Below are positions 7,374 to 17,713 of a DNA stretch of 64,000 nucleotides, piece by piece; the stretch's first letter is position 1, and each line of letters starts with the position of its first letter. Source of the stretch: Seohaeicola_A nanhaiensis (GTDB lineage: Bacteria > Pseudomonadota > Alphaproteobacteria > Rhodobacterales > Rhodobacteraceae); NCBI RefSeq assembly GCF_042654245.1, contig NZ_JBHSGI010000005.1, positions 310,001 through 374,000 of the forward strand. Reading direction: 5' to 3'. The notes under the pieces are model-generated. The model did not search any database. It saw only the letters and a list, made by a program, of their open reading frames with translations, and was not told where the DNA came from. A program made the translations under genes and the position numbers.

Positions 7374-10217
7374 ATGGCCATTATCAAGGGCACCAACAAG
7401 GACGACGTTCTGGTCGATACCGGATCGCCGACGGACGGATACGACAATACCTTCCTGGGACTGGGCGGCAACGACACCATCTATGTCGATCAGGGCAACG
7501 ACACGGTCGATGCCGGCGACGGCAACGACCAGATTTACGCGCGCTGGACCGAGGATGTGCGCATTCACCGCCAGTTCGACGATGTCGGGCCCTTCGTCTC
7601 GACCCGGGGCCAGACCTATTCCGACACCATCGACGCCGGCGCCGGCAACGATCTGGTCGCGCTGAACGCGGGGCATTCGGTGGCCGATGGCGGCGCGGGA
7701 TACGACCTTGTCACGCTCGAGTCGGTCTCGGGGCAGGTCTTCTTCAGCTTCGGCAACATCCGCGTGCAATTCGACGCGACCTACGACCGCTCGGCCAAAG
7801 CGATCATCGACATCGGGCGCGGCATCGTCGCCTATTCCGGCTTCGACATGAGCGTCGACGTCTTCTATTACGAACGCCCCGGCGATCTGTCCTCGCGCGT
7901 CGACGTGGGCAGCTTCTCGGAAAGCCACATCGGCAGCATGGGCCATACGATCAGCAACTTCGAAGGTGCCCGCGGACAGGCCGGGCGGGTCGACGTGCTG
8001 CGCGGGTCGGACCGCACCGACGTGGTCGAAATCTTCGCCCCCGGCAAGGGGATGATGCCGACGGACCAGACCTTCAACGACGTGATCGAGGGACGCGGCG
8101 GGATCGACGTGGTCAGCTATGCAGGCGAGCTGGGCGGCGTCGACGTCAACCTGGCCCGCGGCGTGGCGAAAGGGATCAAGACGGTCATCGGCGACAGGGA
8201 TTTCAACACCTTCCGCGACAAGCTGATCGGCGTGGAAGGGGCGTTCGGCGGCAGCCGCGACGATATCCTGCGGGGCAGCGCCAAGGACAACTGGTTCAGC
8301 GGCGGCGGCGGGGCCGACCAGTTCATCGGCGGCAAGGGCACCGATATCGTGACCTATACGCTGGGCGACTTCGGCAACCGCACCGGCACCGGCGCGGCGG
8401 GGTTCCCCTTTGCCACCAACGGTTCACTGGGGATCGAGGTCGATCTGATGTCCGGCACCGTGCGCGACGATTTCGGCGCGACCGACAACCTGTCCGGGAT
8501 CGAGGGTATCGTCGGCACCGCCAAGGCGGACGAGATGCGCGGCAACACCGGGCGCAACCTGTTCTGGGGCGGCGCCGGCGACGACACACTCGTCGGTCTG
8601 GCCGGCAACGACGTTCTGCAGGGCGGTGACGGCACCGACACCATTGACGGCGGCGCAGGCTTCGACACGCTGGATTTCTCGACCGGCTTCCCGGAGGGCG
8701 GGCGCGGCGTGGATGTCGCGCTCAAGGCCGGGACGGCGGTCGACCCCTTCGACACGACTGACAGCGTGACCGGAATCGAAAAGGTCATCGGCACCGCGCT
8801 GCGCGACCTGATCAAGGGCGACAACCGGGCCAACGTGCTGATCGGCGGCGACGGGCGCGACAACCTCGGCGGGCTGGGGGGCAAGGACCAGCTCTATGGC
8901 GGCGACGATAAGGATTCTCTGGGCGGCGGCGACGGCGACGATCAGCTCTCTGGCGGCAACGGCGACGACATGATGTTCGGCGGCCTGGACAACGACAAGC
9001 TCTTTGGCGGGGCTGATAACGACCGGATGTTCGGCGAGGAAGGCGACGACATCCTCAAGGGCGGCACCGGTCAGGACGAGCTAAAAGACGACAAGATGAC
9101 CCTGGACACCTTGACACTGTTCAACCGGGCCATCGACCTTGCGCTTCAGAACGGCAGCCTGGCCGGGCTGGCCACCAAGCAGATCAACCAGCTTTATGGC
9201 GAGGCGGACAACGACAAGCTGCTGGGCGTCGGGATCCTGGATGGCGGCGCCGGCAACGACGAGATCCGCGGCGGCGGCGTGCTGATCGGCGGGGCCGGCA
9301 ACGACAGGATTTTCGCGGACCCGACCTTTACCGGCACGTTCGGCGCCATTGCCTTCGTCATCGGCGGGCTTGGCAATGACACCATCACCCGGCTGGGCGA
9401 CAAGGCGGTGCAGGTGTCCTACCAGTATTCCGCCAATGCCATCAGCGTCGACATGGCGGCCGGAACGGTCAATGCAGGGCCCGGGGATCACGATACGCTG
9501 GTCGACGTCTTCGGCGTGCTGGGCACCGCGAAGAACGACCTCTTCAAGGACGATGCCGCCTCGCACTCCTATCACGGCGGCAACGGCAACGACCGCTTCT
9601 TCATCGACGCCTCGACCGATTTCGCCATCGGCGAAGGTGGACAGGACAGGTTCGTCAGCACCGGCACCGGCTATGCCGAGCTGAACGGCGGCGCCGACAA
9701 CGATACCTTCATCATCAAATCCGGTGCCGTCAACGCAGGCGGCGGTGTCGGCACCGACACCTTCACGCTCTTCGGTCAGGCACGGCCAGCCGGACATTTC
9801 GACGCGACGCAATACATCCTCGACGGCGGCAGGGATGCGGATGTCTTCGTGCTGAACATGTTCGGCGCCTCGTCGACCACCGAGATCAACGCAGGTCAGG
9901 GCAACGACAGTATCCAGATCAAGGGCGGCAACAGCAGTCCGACCGGCGCCAATGTCATCGACATCAAGCTGGGCGCCGGACGGGACACGGTGACGCTTTC
10001 GGGCGGTCACTTCCTTGTCGACATCGCCGACTTCCGCCCGGGCGAAGACCGGCTGGGACTGGTCGGCGCGATGCCGCAGGGGGTGAACAGCTTTTCCGAA
10101 ATCGTCGCGCGCGCACACGATGTTGGCAACGACGTGGAAATCGACCTCGCCGATGGCACGATCGTGCTGGCAGACCTCAACGTCAGCGACCTGACCGCCG
10201 GCATGTTCATCTTCTGA
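7374..10217 (+). CDS. RTX calcium-binding repeat protein, probably secreted by a type I system
   Basis: 947 aa protein with no N-terminal signal peptide. It contains scattered GGxGxDxhx nonapeptides; the densest block is at about residues 485-572 (for example GGNGDDMMFGG), with smaller sets near 25-45, 395-425 and 610-645. Between them are beta-strand modules containing repeats such as VDLMSGTVRDDFGATDNLSGIE. The C terminus (ADFRPGEDRLGL, then an acidic/hydrophobic tail ending in GMFIF) looks like an uncleaved type I secretion signal. No catalytic domain is recognisable, so surface, adhesive or protective roles are possible. No ABC/HlyD secretion genes lie nearby. It interrupts the transporter operon. 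Confidence 0.85.
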   Translation: MAIIKGTNKDDVLVDTGSPTDGYDNTFLGLGGNDTIYVDQGNDTVDAGDGNDQIYARWTEDVRIHRQFDDVGPFVSTRGQTYSDTIDAGAGNDLVALNAGHSVADGGAGYDLVTLESVSGQVFFSFGNIRVQFDATYDRSAKAIIDIGRGIVAYSGFDMSVDVFYYERPGDLSSRVDVGSFSESHIGSMGHTISNFEGARGQAGRVDVLRGSDRTDVVEIFAPGKGMMPTDQTFNDVIEGRGGIDVVSYAGELGGVDVNLARGVAKGIKTVIGDRDFNTFRDKLIGVEGAFGGSRDDILRGSAKDNWFSGGGGADQFIGGKGTDIVTYTLGDFGNRTGTGAAGFPFATNGSLGIEVDLMSGTVRDDFGATDNLSGIEGIVGTAKADEMRGNTGRNLFWGGAGDDTLVGLAGNDVLQGGDGTDTIDGGAGFDTLDFSTGFPEGGRGVDVALKAGTAVDPFDTTDSVTGIEKVIGTALRDLIKGDNRANVLIGGDGRDNLGGLGGKDQLYGGDDKDSLGGGDGDDQLSGGNGDDMMFGGLDNDKLFGGADNDRMFGEEGDDILKGGTGQDELKDDKMTLDTLTLFNRAIDLALQNGSLAGLATKQINQLYGEADNDKLLGVGILDGGAGNDEIRGGGVLIGGAGNDRIFADPTFTGTFGAIAFVIGGLGNDTITRLGDKAVQVSYQYSANAISVDMAAGTVNAGPGDHDTLVDVFGVLGTAKNDLFKDDAASHSYHGGNGNDRFFIDASTDFAIGEGGQDRFVSTGTGYAELNGGADNDTFIIKSGAVNAGGGVGTDTFTLFGQARPAGHFDATQYILDGGRDADVFVLNMFGASSTTEINAGQGNDSIQIKGGNSSPTGANVIDIKLGAGRDTVTLSGGHFLVDIADFRPGEDRLGLVGAMPQGVNSFSEIVARAHDVGNDVEIDLADGTIVLADLNVSDLTAGMFIF

Positions 10218-10260
10218 CGCGCCGCACAGCACGCAGGCAGATGCGCGGAAATTGAGCGCC

Positions 10261-10303
10261 CTCCCCCATCCGCAGGCTTGAATGCGCCCAGCGGATAGGG
10301 GAG
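10261..10303. terminator. Long inverted repeat between the RTX and binding-protein genes
   Basis: CTCCCCCATCCGC pairs with GCGGATAGGGGAG, 12 of 13 positions complementary, around a 17-nt loop. It lies 44 nt past the RTX stop and 45 nt before the binding-protein start. No T tract follows, so it may be a weak terminator or an mRNA processing and stabilising element. Confidence 0.5.
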
Positions 10304-10347
10304 TGTTGCTACCGGAACGTCATAATCAAACTCGGGGATCCTCAGGA

Positions 10348-11433
10348 ATGACCATTCACCGCAGAACACTGCTCACCACGGCCGCAGCCGCGGCGACGCT
10401 GGGCTTCGCCACTGGCGCCATGGCGCAGGACAAGCTCAAGGTCGGCTTCATTTACGTCGGTCCCATCGGCGACGGCGGCTGGACCCACGAACACGATCAG
10501 GGCCGCCTGGCGGTCGAGAAGGAATTCGGCGACCAGGTCGAGACCGTCTATGTCGAGAACGTGGCCGAAGGCCCGGACGCCGAGCGCGTGATGACCCAGA
10601 TGGTGCTGAACGGCGCCGGCCTGGTCTTTACCACCTCGTTCGGGTTCATGGACTCGACCGTAAACGTCGCCAAGAAATTCCCGAAGGTGAAGTTCGAGCA
10701 CGCGACGGGCTACAAGCGGTCCGACAATCTCAGCACCTATTCCGCACGCTTCTACGAAGGCCGCGCTGTACAGGGCACCATCGCGGGCCGCATGACCAAG
10801 TCGAACGTGATCGGCTATATCGGCTCCTTCCCGATCCCCGAAGTGATCCGCGGCATCAACTCGGCCTATATCCACGCCAAGAAGGTCAACCCGGACGTCC
10901 AGTTCAAGATCGTCTGGGCCTATACCTGGTTCGATCCGGCGAAAGAGGCCGACGCGGCCAAGGTGCTGATCGAACAGGGCGCCGACGTGATCCTGCAGCA
11001 CACCGATTCCACCGCGCCGCACGCGGCGGCGAAGGAAAAGGGCGGGGTCTATACCTTCGGGCAGGCCTCGGACATGGCGGAATATGCGCCGATGCCGCGC
11101 ATCAGCTCGATCATAGACAACTGGGCGCCCTATTACATCGCCCGCACCAAGGCGGTGATCGACGGCACCTGGGAATCCAAGGACACCTGGGACGGCATCG
11201 GCCCCGGCATGGTGAAGATCGGCGAGTTCTCGGACGAGATTCCGGCCGAGGTTCAGGCCGAGGCCAAGGAGCTGATGGAGAAGATCGCCAGCGGCGCCTA
11301 TCACCCGTTCACCGGCCCGCTGAAAAAGCAGGACGGCTCGGACTGGCTGAAAGAGGGCGAAACGGCCGATGACGGCACGCTGGCCGGTCTGAACTTCTAT
11401 GTCGAAGGCATCGTCGGCGAGATTCCGAAATAA
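10348..11433 (+). CDS. BMP-family purine/nucleoside ABC transporter substrate-binding protein
   Basis: 361 aa periplasmic binding protein (Bmp/PnrA-like lipoprotein family, non-lipoprotein form). The start has an AGGA ribosome site at 10344. MTIHRRTLLTTAAAAATLGF is a signal peptide with an Arg pair, perhaps Tat-compatible, ending at AMAQ. The mature start KVGFIYVGPIGDGGWTHEHD is the family hallmark. It should deliver the substrate to the permease/ATPase encoded at 3546-7255, although an RTX gene separates them. Xanthine dehydrogenase upstream points to a purine ligand (inference). Confidence 0.92.
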   Translation: MTIHRRTLLTTAAAAATLGFATGAMAQDKLKVGFIYVGPIGDGGWTHEHDQGRLAVEKEFGDQVETVYVENVAEGPDAERVMTQMVLNGAGLVFTTSFGFMDSTVNVAKKFPKVKFEHATGYKRSDNLSTYSARFYEGRAVQGTIAGRMTKSNVIGYIGSFPIPEVIRGINSAYIHAKKVNPDVQFKIVWAYTWFDPAKEADAAKVLIEQGADVILQHTDSTAPHAAAKEKGGVYTFGQASDMAEYAPMPRISSIIDNWAPYYIARTKAVIDGTWESKDTWDGIGPGMVKIGEFSDEIPAEVQAEAKELMEKIASGAYHPFTGPLKKQDGSDWLKEGETADDGTLAGLNFYVEGIVGEIPK

Positions 11434-11454
11434 GCACCTTGCAGACAGGATGTG

Positions 11455-11484
11455 AAAGGCCCCGCCCCGGCGGGGCCTTTTTCG
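11455..11484 (+). terminator. Rho-independent terminator of the binding-protein gene
   Basis: AAAGGCCCCGCC folds on GGCGGGGCCTTT (11-12 bp stem, tight loop), and the arm runs into five T residues. It lies 21 nt after the binding-protein stop and ends the purine-transport block. Confidence 0.9.
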
Positions 11485-11589
11485 TTGGTCACCCTGGGGC
11501 AAAAGCCGCGGATTCCCTGACCCGCGGACTTCCCCAAGCGCGCCGTCTCTGCCATACTCTGCCGAACCAAGAAAAAAAGAGCAGCTGCC

Positions 11590-13545
<1,956 letters not shown>

Positions 13546-13661
13546 TTGCAGGGTGGGAATACGCCCCGAACGCCGCCACCCAAGCCTGGCTCCGTGTCGT
13601 CTTTGCACCCGGGCCGCCAAGGATCGGCGGAAATCCGTCGCTTTGACATGAGGGATTGAAA

Positions 13662-13696
13662 AATGTTGACCCAATTCCTGGCCTCGGGTCAACATT
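13662..13696. promoter_or_regulatory. Perfect 11-bp inverted repeat before the VPLPA-type gene
   Basis: AATGTTGACCC and GGGTCAACATT flank a 13-nt spacer in an AT-rich stretch just upstream of the next gene. A smaller dyad, TTGT-TC-ACAA, follows at about 13696. This may be an operator for the exported protein gene or a hairpin in its leader; parE transcription could also end here. Confidence 0.5.
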
Positions 13697-13732
13697 GTTC
13701 ACAATTTGTTAACTTTTCCAGAGGGTCCCTGG

Positions 13733-14434
13733 ATGTTCACCAAGATTGCCCTGGCTTCGGCGCTCGCCGCTTTTCTGGCGGCGCCCAAAACCGCGGATGC
13801 CGCCACATTTACCTATGAGATGACGCTGCAATTCATCGGCGATCAGATCGGCGAATTGCACACGCCGGACATGGGGCCGGTCTGCTATCGGCATCAGTCC
13901 TGCTTTCCCGACGACGTGCGCCTGCCACTTGGCTATTTCAATTACCTGACGCCCGGTCAGGTGCTTTCAGCCGCTTTCTTGATCACAGAAAACGGTCTGA
14001 CGGGTGCCAACCTTACCGCGACATTCGACGGTGCCCCGATGCCTGCCTATGGGCACGGGAACACTCCCTATGTCCGAAACCTCGGCACGGAAAACCTGAA
14101 GATCGACTGGAGTGGCCCGACGACATCTGATTGGGCAAACCTTGATCTGGCGCGACGCGGGCTGACCACTTCCGCCGAAGGCGAAGGTAGCAGCTATCGA
14201 TCCGGATGCAGCGGACAACCCGAAGGATTTCCCGACGGCTTCTGCGGATACTACGGCTATAACTCCGAATTCAGCATCCTCGGCTATCGCATCCTCGATG
14301 AAAACATGAACGTTGTCAGCGAGATGCCGATCGTGCCCGTCGGGGCGAGCATCTCTTTCGCGGCTGCCGGCCTTGCCGGATTTGGCGCGCTGCGGCTGGT
14401 CGGGCGGCGGCGCAATCGGGAAAGCGCCGGCTGA
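13733..14434 (+). CDS. Secreted protein with a VPLPA/PEP-CTERM-like sorting signal
   Basis: 233 aa. The ATG at 13733 has GAGGG 7-11 nt upstream and opens a signal peptide (MFTKIALASALAAFLAAPKT) cut near ADA-A; a TTG in the same frame 27 nt earlier is less likely. The C terminus is a tripartite sorting signal: VPVGAS motif (about residue 200), hydrophobic helix, then RRRNRE. This is the layout of VPLPA-CTERM proteins handled by exosortase-like enzymes in Rhodobacterales. The middle is unrecognised and contains four Cys residues (PVCYRHQSC and SGCSGQ...GFCG). Function unknown; the gene stands alone. Confidence 0.75.
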   Translation: MFTKIALASALAAFLAAPKTADAATFTYEMTLQFIGDQIGELHTPDMGPVCYRHQSCFPDDVRLPLGYFNYLTPGQVLSAAFLITENGLTGANLTATFDGAPMPAYGHGNTPYVRNLGTENLKIDWSGPTTSDWANLDLARRGLTTSAEGEGSSYRSGCSGQPEGFPDGFCGYYGYNSEFSILGYRILDENMNVVSEMPIVPVGASISFAAAGLAGFGALRLVGRRRNRESAG

Positions 14435-14533
14435 GCACCTTCCCGAGGTGGCGTTCCAAACCGCGCCACACCTCAACAAATACCCCGCGGCCACCCTTGC
14501 CGAAGCCCGTGCCAAAGCGCATCTTCAAAGGTG

Positions 14534-14565
14534 CGGGCCGAAAGGGTCAGAACCCTGCCGGCCCG
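14534..14565. other. Structured RNA hairpin in the intergenic region
   Basis: CGGGCCG pairs with CGGCCCG; after a 2x2 internal loop AGGGT pairs with ACCCT around a 4-nt loop, giving a 12-bp interrupted stem. It lies 100 nt past the VPLPA-type gene and 107 nt before the small Lys-rich gene. It has no T tract, so it is either a weak terminator or a leader structure. Confidence 0.45.
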
Positions 14566-14671
14566 TTGCCTCATAAGGTGACATCGCCCTGGCATTGCCA
14601 GGCTCCCCTGCCCCCCTGAGCATCGACCGATGGGCATATGCCGTTCGGAACCCCGTTTCAGGAGACATCCC

Positions 14672-14809
14672 ATGTCCAAGGAAAAGAACAAAGGCAACAA
14701 GGAAGCCAAGAAGCCCAAAAAGGAAAAGCCCAAGGTGCTGGCAACGGCCAATTCGGGGGCAAATACCGGCAAGGGACAGACGACCATCGCCGGCAAGAAG
14801 GTCAACTGA
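14672..14809 (+). CDS. Small Lys-rich protein (45 aa), conserved hypothetical
   Basis: Starts MSKEKNKGNKEAKKPKKEKP and ends GKGQTTIAGKKVN: 15 of 45 residues are Lys, mostly in the first half, with a TANSGANTGKG linker. An AGGAGA ribosome site lies 7-12 nt before the ATG. Similar short KKPKKEKPKV proteins are, from memory, common in alphaproteobacteria and have no assigned function; the charge suggests nucleic-acid or ribosome binding (inference). It stands between a hairpin and the lexA promoter. Confidence 0.75.
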   Translation: MSKEKNKGNKEAKKPKKEKPKVLATANSGANTGKGQTTIAGKKVN

Positions 14810-14858
14810 CCGGCGTCCCAAACGCCTTTCGCGGCCTGAACGGTTCGATGCAAGTCCG

Positions 14859-14887
14859 TTGACACAAAACGGGAACATGCATAGAAC
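14859..14887 (+). promoter_or_regulatory. lexA promoter with SOS box
   Basis: A -35 TTGACA (14859-14864), a 17-nt spacer and a -10 TAGAAC (14882-14887). A direct repeat GAAC-N7-GAAC (14873-14887) overlaps the spacer and -10. This is the alphaproteobacterial LexA recognition pattern, unlike the CTGT-N8-ACAG palindrome of enterics. LexA bound here would block its own transcription. Confidence 0.85.
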
Positions 14888-14920
14888 AAATGTAAACAGG
14901 CCAAACCGAAAGGCGGGCAT

Positions 14921-15613
14921 ATGCTGACCAAGAAGCAACTGGATCTTCTGGCGTTCATCCAGAAGCGCGTGGCGCGCGACGGGGTGCCGCCAAGTTTCGA
15001 CGAGATGAAGCTGGCGCTTGATCTGCGGTCGAAGTCCGGAATCCACCGGCTGATCACGGCTCTGGAAGAGCGCGGGTTCATCCGGCGGCTGGCGCATCGG
15101 GCACGGGCGATCGAAATCGTCAAGCTGCCCGAGACGCTGGGCGGAGAGGCGCAGGGTTTCCAGCCGCGGGTCATCGAGGGTGACAAGCCGGCCGCCCGCC
15201 CGGCCCGGGCCGAAATGGTCGTGGCCGACGCGATGGAACTGCCGGTGATGGGCCGGATCGCGGCGGGTGTGCCGATCGAGGCGATCAGCCATGTCTCGCA
15301 TCACATCGCGGTGCCGGGTTCGATGCTCTCCGGACGCGGCGAACATTACGCGCTGCAGGTCAAGGGCGACTCGATGATCGAGGCCGGGATCAACGACGGC
15401 GACATCGTGGTGATCCGCGAAACCCAGGTGGCCGAGAACGGCGACATCGTGGTCGCGCTGGTCGAGGATCAGGAAGCGACGCTGAAGAAGTTCTACCGCC
15501 GGGGTGCGGCCATCGCGCTCGAAGCGGCCAACCCGGCGTATGAAACGCGGGTCCTGCCGTCGGACAAGGTCAAGGTTCAGGGCCGGCTGGTCGGGCTGAT
15601 CCGCACCTACTGA
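14921..15613 (+). CDS. lexA: LexA repressor
   Basis: 230 aa SOS repressor and self-cleaving protease. Winged-helix DNA-binding domain at 1-65 (MLTKKQLDLLAFIQ; recognition helix near SKSGIHRLITAL). The cleavage site is Ala115-Gly116 in RIAAGVPIEA; the catalytic dyad is Ser151 (GDSM) and Lys189 (EATLKK). RecA filaments trigger cleavage after DNA damage. It is expressed from the SOS-box promoter just upstream, so it should be autoregulated. comEC is convergent, the two genes overlapping by 7 nt at their 3' ends (15607-15613). Confidence 0.98.
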   Translation: MLTKKQLDLLAFIQKRVARDGVPPSFDEMKLALDLRSKSGIHRLITALEERGFIRRLAHRARAIEIVKLPETLGGEAQGFQPRVIEGDKPAARPARAEMVVADAMELPVMGRIAAGVPIEAISHVSHHIAVPGSMLSGRGEHYALQVKGDSMIEAGINDGDIVVIRETQVAENGDIVVALVEDQEATLKKFYRRGAAIALEAANPAYETRVLPSDKVKVQGRLVGLIRTY

Positions 15614-17634
15614 GTCCAGAGCCGGCGGCCCTGCGTCTCGCGCGCGGTGCGCAGCCCTTCGGGGCCAAGCGCGAGGCTGCCGGTGAAGCGCAGACGCTTG
15701 GGGTCATAGACTTCGCAACCGCCCGACAGGGCCAGCGGCACGCTGGCGATCACCAGCTGCCCAGGCGCGCAGGTGGTGAAGCGTTCGGCGCCCCTTTTGC
15801 CGATTACATGAACGATGTCACGGCCCCGGATCGTGGCGGTTCGAATGGCCGGATCCGCCCCCGTCCAGCGCAGCGCCGCCTGCTGCTGGGTCGCGGCGTC
15901 TCCGTCGTTTTCAAGCCACGTGCGGGCAATGAACCCTGCCCCCTTCGCCTTGGACAGCGCCCGGCCTTCCGGCGTCATCACACCGACCAGGCCGCCGGTA
16001 TCTGCGATCAGCACATCGGGACGTTCGGCCAGGCTCCAGACAAACAGGGCGAGCGCGGCGACCGGCAGTCCGGCCAGTCGGGCGCGACCCTGCCACAGGA
16101 ACAGCCAGAGCATCCCGAGCGAGAGCAGAGGCAGGACCAGCGGGCCCGGCGACGGCACCCAGTTGCGGGCGCCCTCGAAGGTGGCCACCCAGTGGCCGAC
16201 CGCCAGGATCCAGTCGAGCCCCAGCCCCATGACCCAGAGGCCGACCCAGGCGAGCCCCAGCGGCGCGAGCAGCAGGGCCGCGACGGCAGCGGGCACCACC
16301 ACGGCGCCCATGACCGGAACCGCCAGAAGGTTGGCGATCAGCCCGTATTGCGACAGCGTGTTGAAATGCGCCGCGCCTATGGGTGCGGTGGCGGCCCCGG
16401 CGATGGCCGATGAGGTCAGAACGGCGGCGACCGGCTTGATCCAGCCCGGCAGGCGCGGCAGGTCGGCGGAGCTGAGCCAGCCAAATCCGGCGATCAGTGC
16501 CGTGGTGGCGGCAAAGGACATCTGGAACCCGGGGCCAAGCAGGCTTTCGGGGCGGAAGGCCAGAACGACCAGCGCCGCCATGGCAACCGAACGCAGCGAG
16601 AAGGCGCGGCGGTCCACCAGCACGGCCAGCAGGATCACGGCGGTCATGACAAAGGCCCGCTCGGTCGCGACATTCCCGCCCGACAGCGCATAGTAACAGG
16701 CGGCGGCGACCAGCGCGCCAACGGCGGCCAGCTTGCGCGCCGGCAGCCGCAGCGCGACGAACGGCACCAGCGCCAAAGCGACGCGCAGCGCGGCAAAGAC
16801 AAAGCCGGCCAGCAGCCCCATATGCAGCCCCGAAATGGCGAGCAGATGCGCCAGATTCGAGATGCGCAGCGCGGTCAGCACGCCCGCGCCGATGCCGCTG
16901 CGGTCGCCGGTGGTTACGGCGGCGGCAAAACCGCCGGTGTCCCCGGGCAGGACCGTCTGGATATGGCGCGAGACGGCCATGCGCAGCGTGAAGATGCGCA
17001 GGGCCAGCCCGCCCGGCTCGGGCGCCGCGACGGTAACGATTTCCTTGCGGGTATAGCCGACCGCGCCCGTACGCAGGAACCAGGCGTGACGACGGAAGTC
17101 GAACCCGCCCGGCTCGACCGCGCCCTGGGGCGGCGAGAGATGGCCCGTGGTCCGAATCCGCTGGCCCGGCAGGATCTCGGCGGGCGGGCCATGCAGCGAG
17201 ATGCGGACCCGTTCGGGCGTGCGGGGCGCCGAGATCGGGCCAAGCCGCACCTCGTCCAGCAGGATGCGCAGCGCGTCCGAGGCGGACCGGTCGATGTCGA
17301 TCACGCGGCCCTCGATTTCGCCATAATAGCGCCAGCCCAGAACCGGCGCGGCGACGCCATTGGCGCGCAGGCCCGCGAGGGAAAAGCCCGCCGCCAGCAG
17401 CGCCGCCGCCCAGCCGAGCGCCGGCCATCCTCCCGGCCAGCGCCACGCCGCAAACGCAGCCGCCAGCCCGATCAGAGCCGCAGCCGCATAGGCGGCGCGG
17501 CCCGGCTCGACCGGCAGCGCGAAGTAAAGTCCGATGCCGCAGGCCATGGCAACCGGGGTCCAGGGGAACAGGTGACCCCGCTGATTCAGCAGCGCAAGAT
17601 CGACGAAGGCCAGCCAGCTCCTCGGGGTGCGCAT
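15607..17634 (-). CDS. comEC: ComEC/Rec2-family DNA uptake channel
   Basis: 675 aa multi-pass inner-membrane protein that passes single-stranded DNA into the cytoplasm during transformation. An N-terminal soluble OB-like region (DUF4131; ERVRISLHGPPAEILPGQRI) follows two membrane segments; the Competence core has LLAISGLHMGLLAG (about 295). The C-terminal part is short and lacks the HxHxDH metallo-beta-lactamase motif, though VLIADTGGLVGVM suggests a remnant. The ATG at 17634 has GAGGGG 5-10 nt upstream and is preferred to in-frame codons further up that would overlap gltX. It is divergent from gltX. In Rhodobacter capsulatus ComEC is needed to take up GTA DNA. Confidence 0.9.
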   Translation of the reverse strand: MRTPRSWLAFVDLALLNQRGHLFPWTPVAMACGIGLYFALPVEPGRAAYAAAALIGLAAAFAAWRWPGGWPALGWAAALLAAGFSLAGLRANGVAAPVLGWRYYGEIEGRVIDIDRSASDALRILLDEVRLGPISAPRTPERVRISLHGPPAEILPGQRIRTTGHLSPPQGAVEPGGFDFRRHAWFLRTGAVGYTRKEIVTVAAPEPGGLALRIFTLRMAVSRHIQTVLPGDTGGFAAAVTTGDRSGIGAGVLTALRISNLAHLLAISGLHMGLLAGFVFAALRVALALVPFVALRLPARKLAAVGALVAAACYYALSGGNVATERAFVMTAVILLAVLVDRRAFSLRSVAMAALVVLAFRPESLLGPGFQMSFAATTALIAGFGWLSSADLPRLPGWIKPVAAVLTSSAIAGAATAPIGAAHFNTLSQYGLIANLLAVPVMGAVVVPAAVAALLLAPLGLAWVGLWVMGLGLDWILAVGHWVATFEGARNWVPSPGPLVLPLLSLGMLWLFLWQGRARLAGLPVAALALFVWSLAERPDVLIADTGGLVGVMTPEGRALSKAKGAGFIARTWLENDGDAATQQQAALRWTGADPAIRTATIRGRDIVHVIGKRGAERFTTCAPGQLVIASVPLALSGGCEVYDPKRLRFTGSLALGPEGLRTARETQGRRLWTQ

Positions 17635-17673
17635 CTTGCCCCTCGCCTTTCGGACCGTTAGACAGGCGCCAAC

Positions 17674-17690
17674 ACTATGGTTCACATAGT
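17674..17690. promoter_or_regulatory. Palindrome in the comEC/gltX divergent promoter region
   Basis: ACTATG-GTTCA-CATAGT, a perfect 6-bp dyad with a 5-bp centre, followed by a smaller TACC-AAAC-GGTA dyad (17691-17702). It lies 24 bp before gltX and 40 bp before comEC, suitable for an operator affecting either gene. No known consensus was recognised. Confidence 0.4.
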
Positions 17691-17713
17691 TACCAAACGG
17701 TAAATTTCGCTGC

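Noticed and set aside
8830..9090. Regular short DNA repeats that could suggest a CRISPR or satellite
   Set aside because: The periodicity is 27 nt in frame and encodes GGxGxDxhx RTX nonapeptides; there are no spacers or cas genes.
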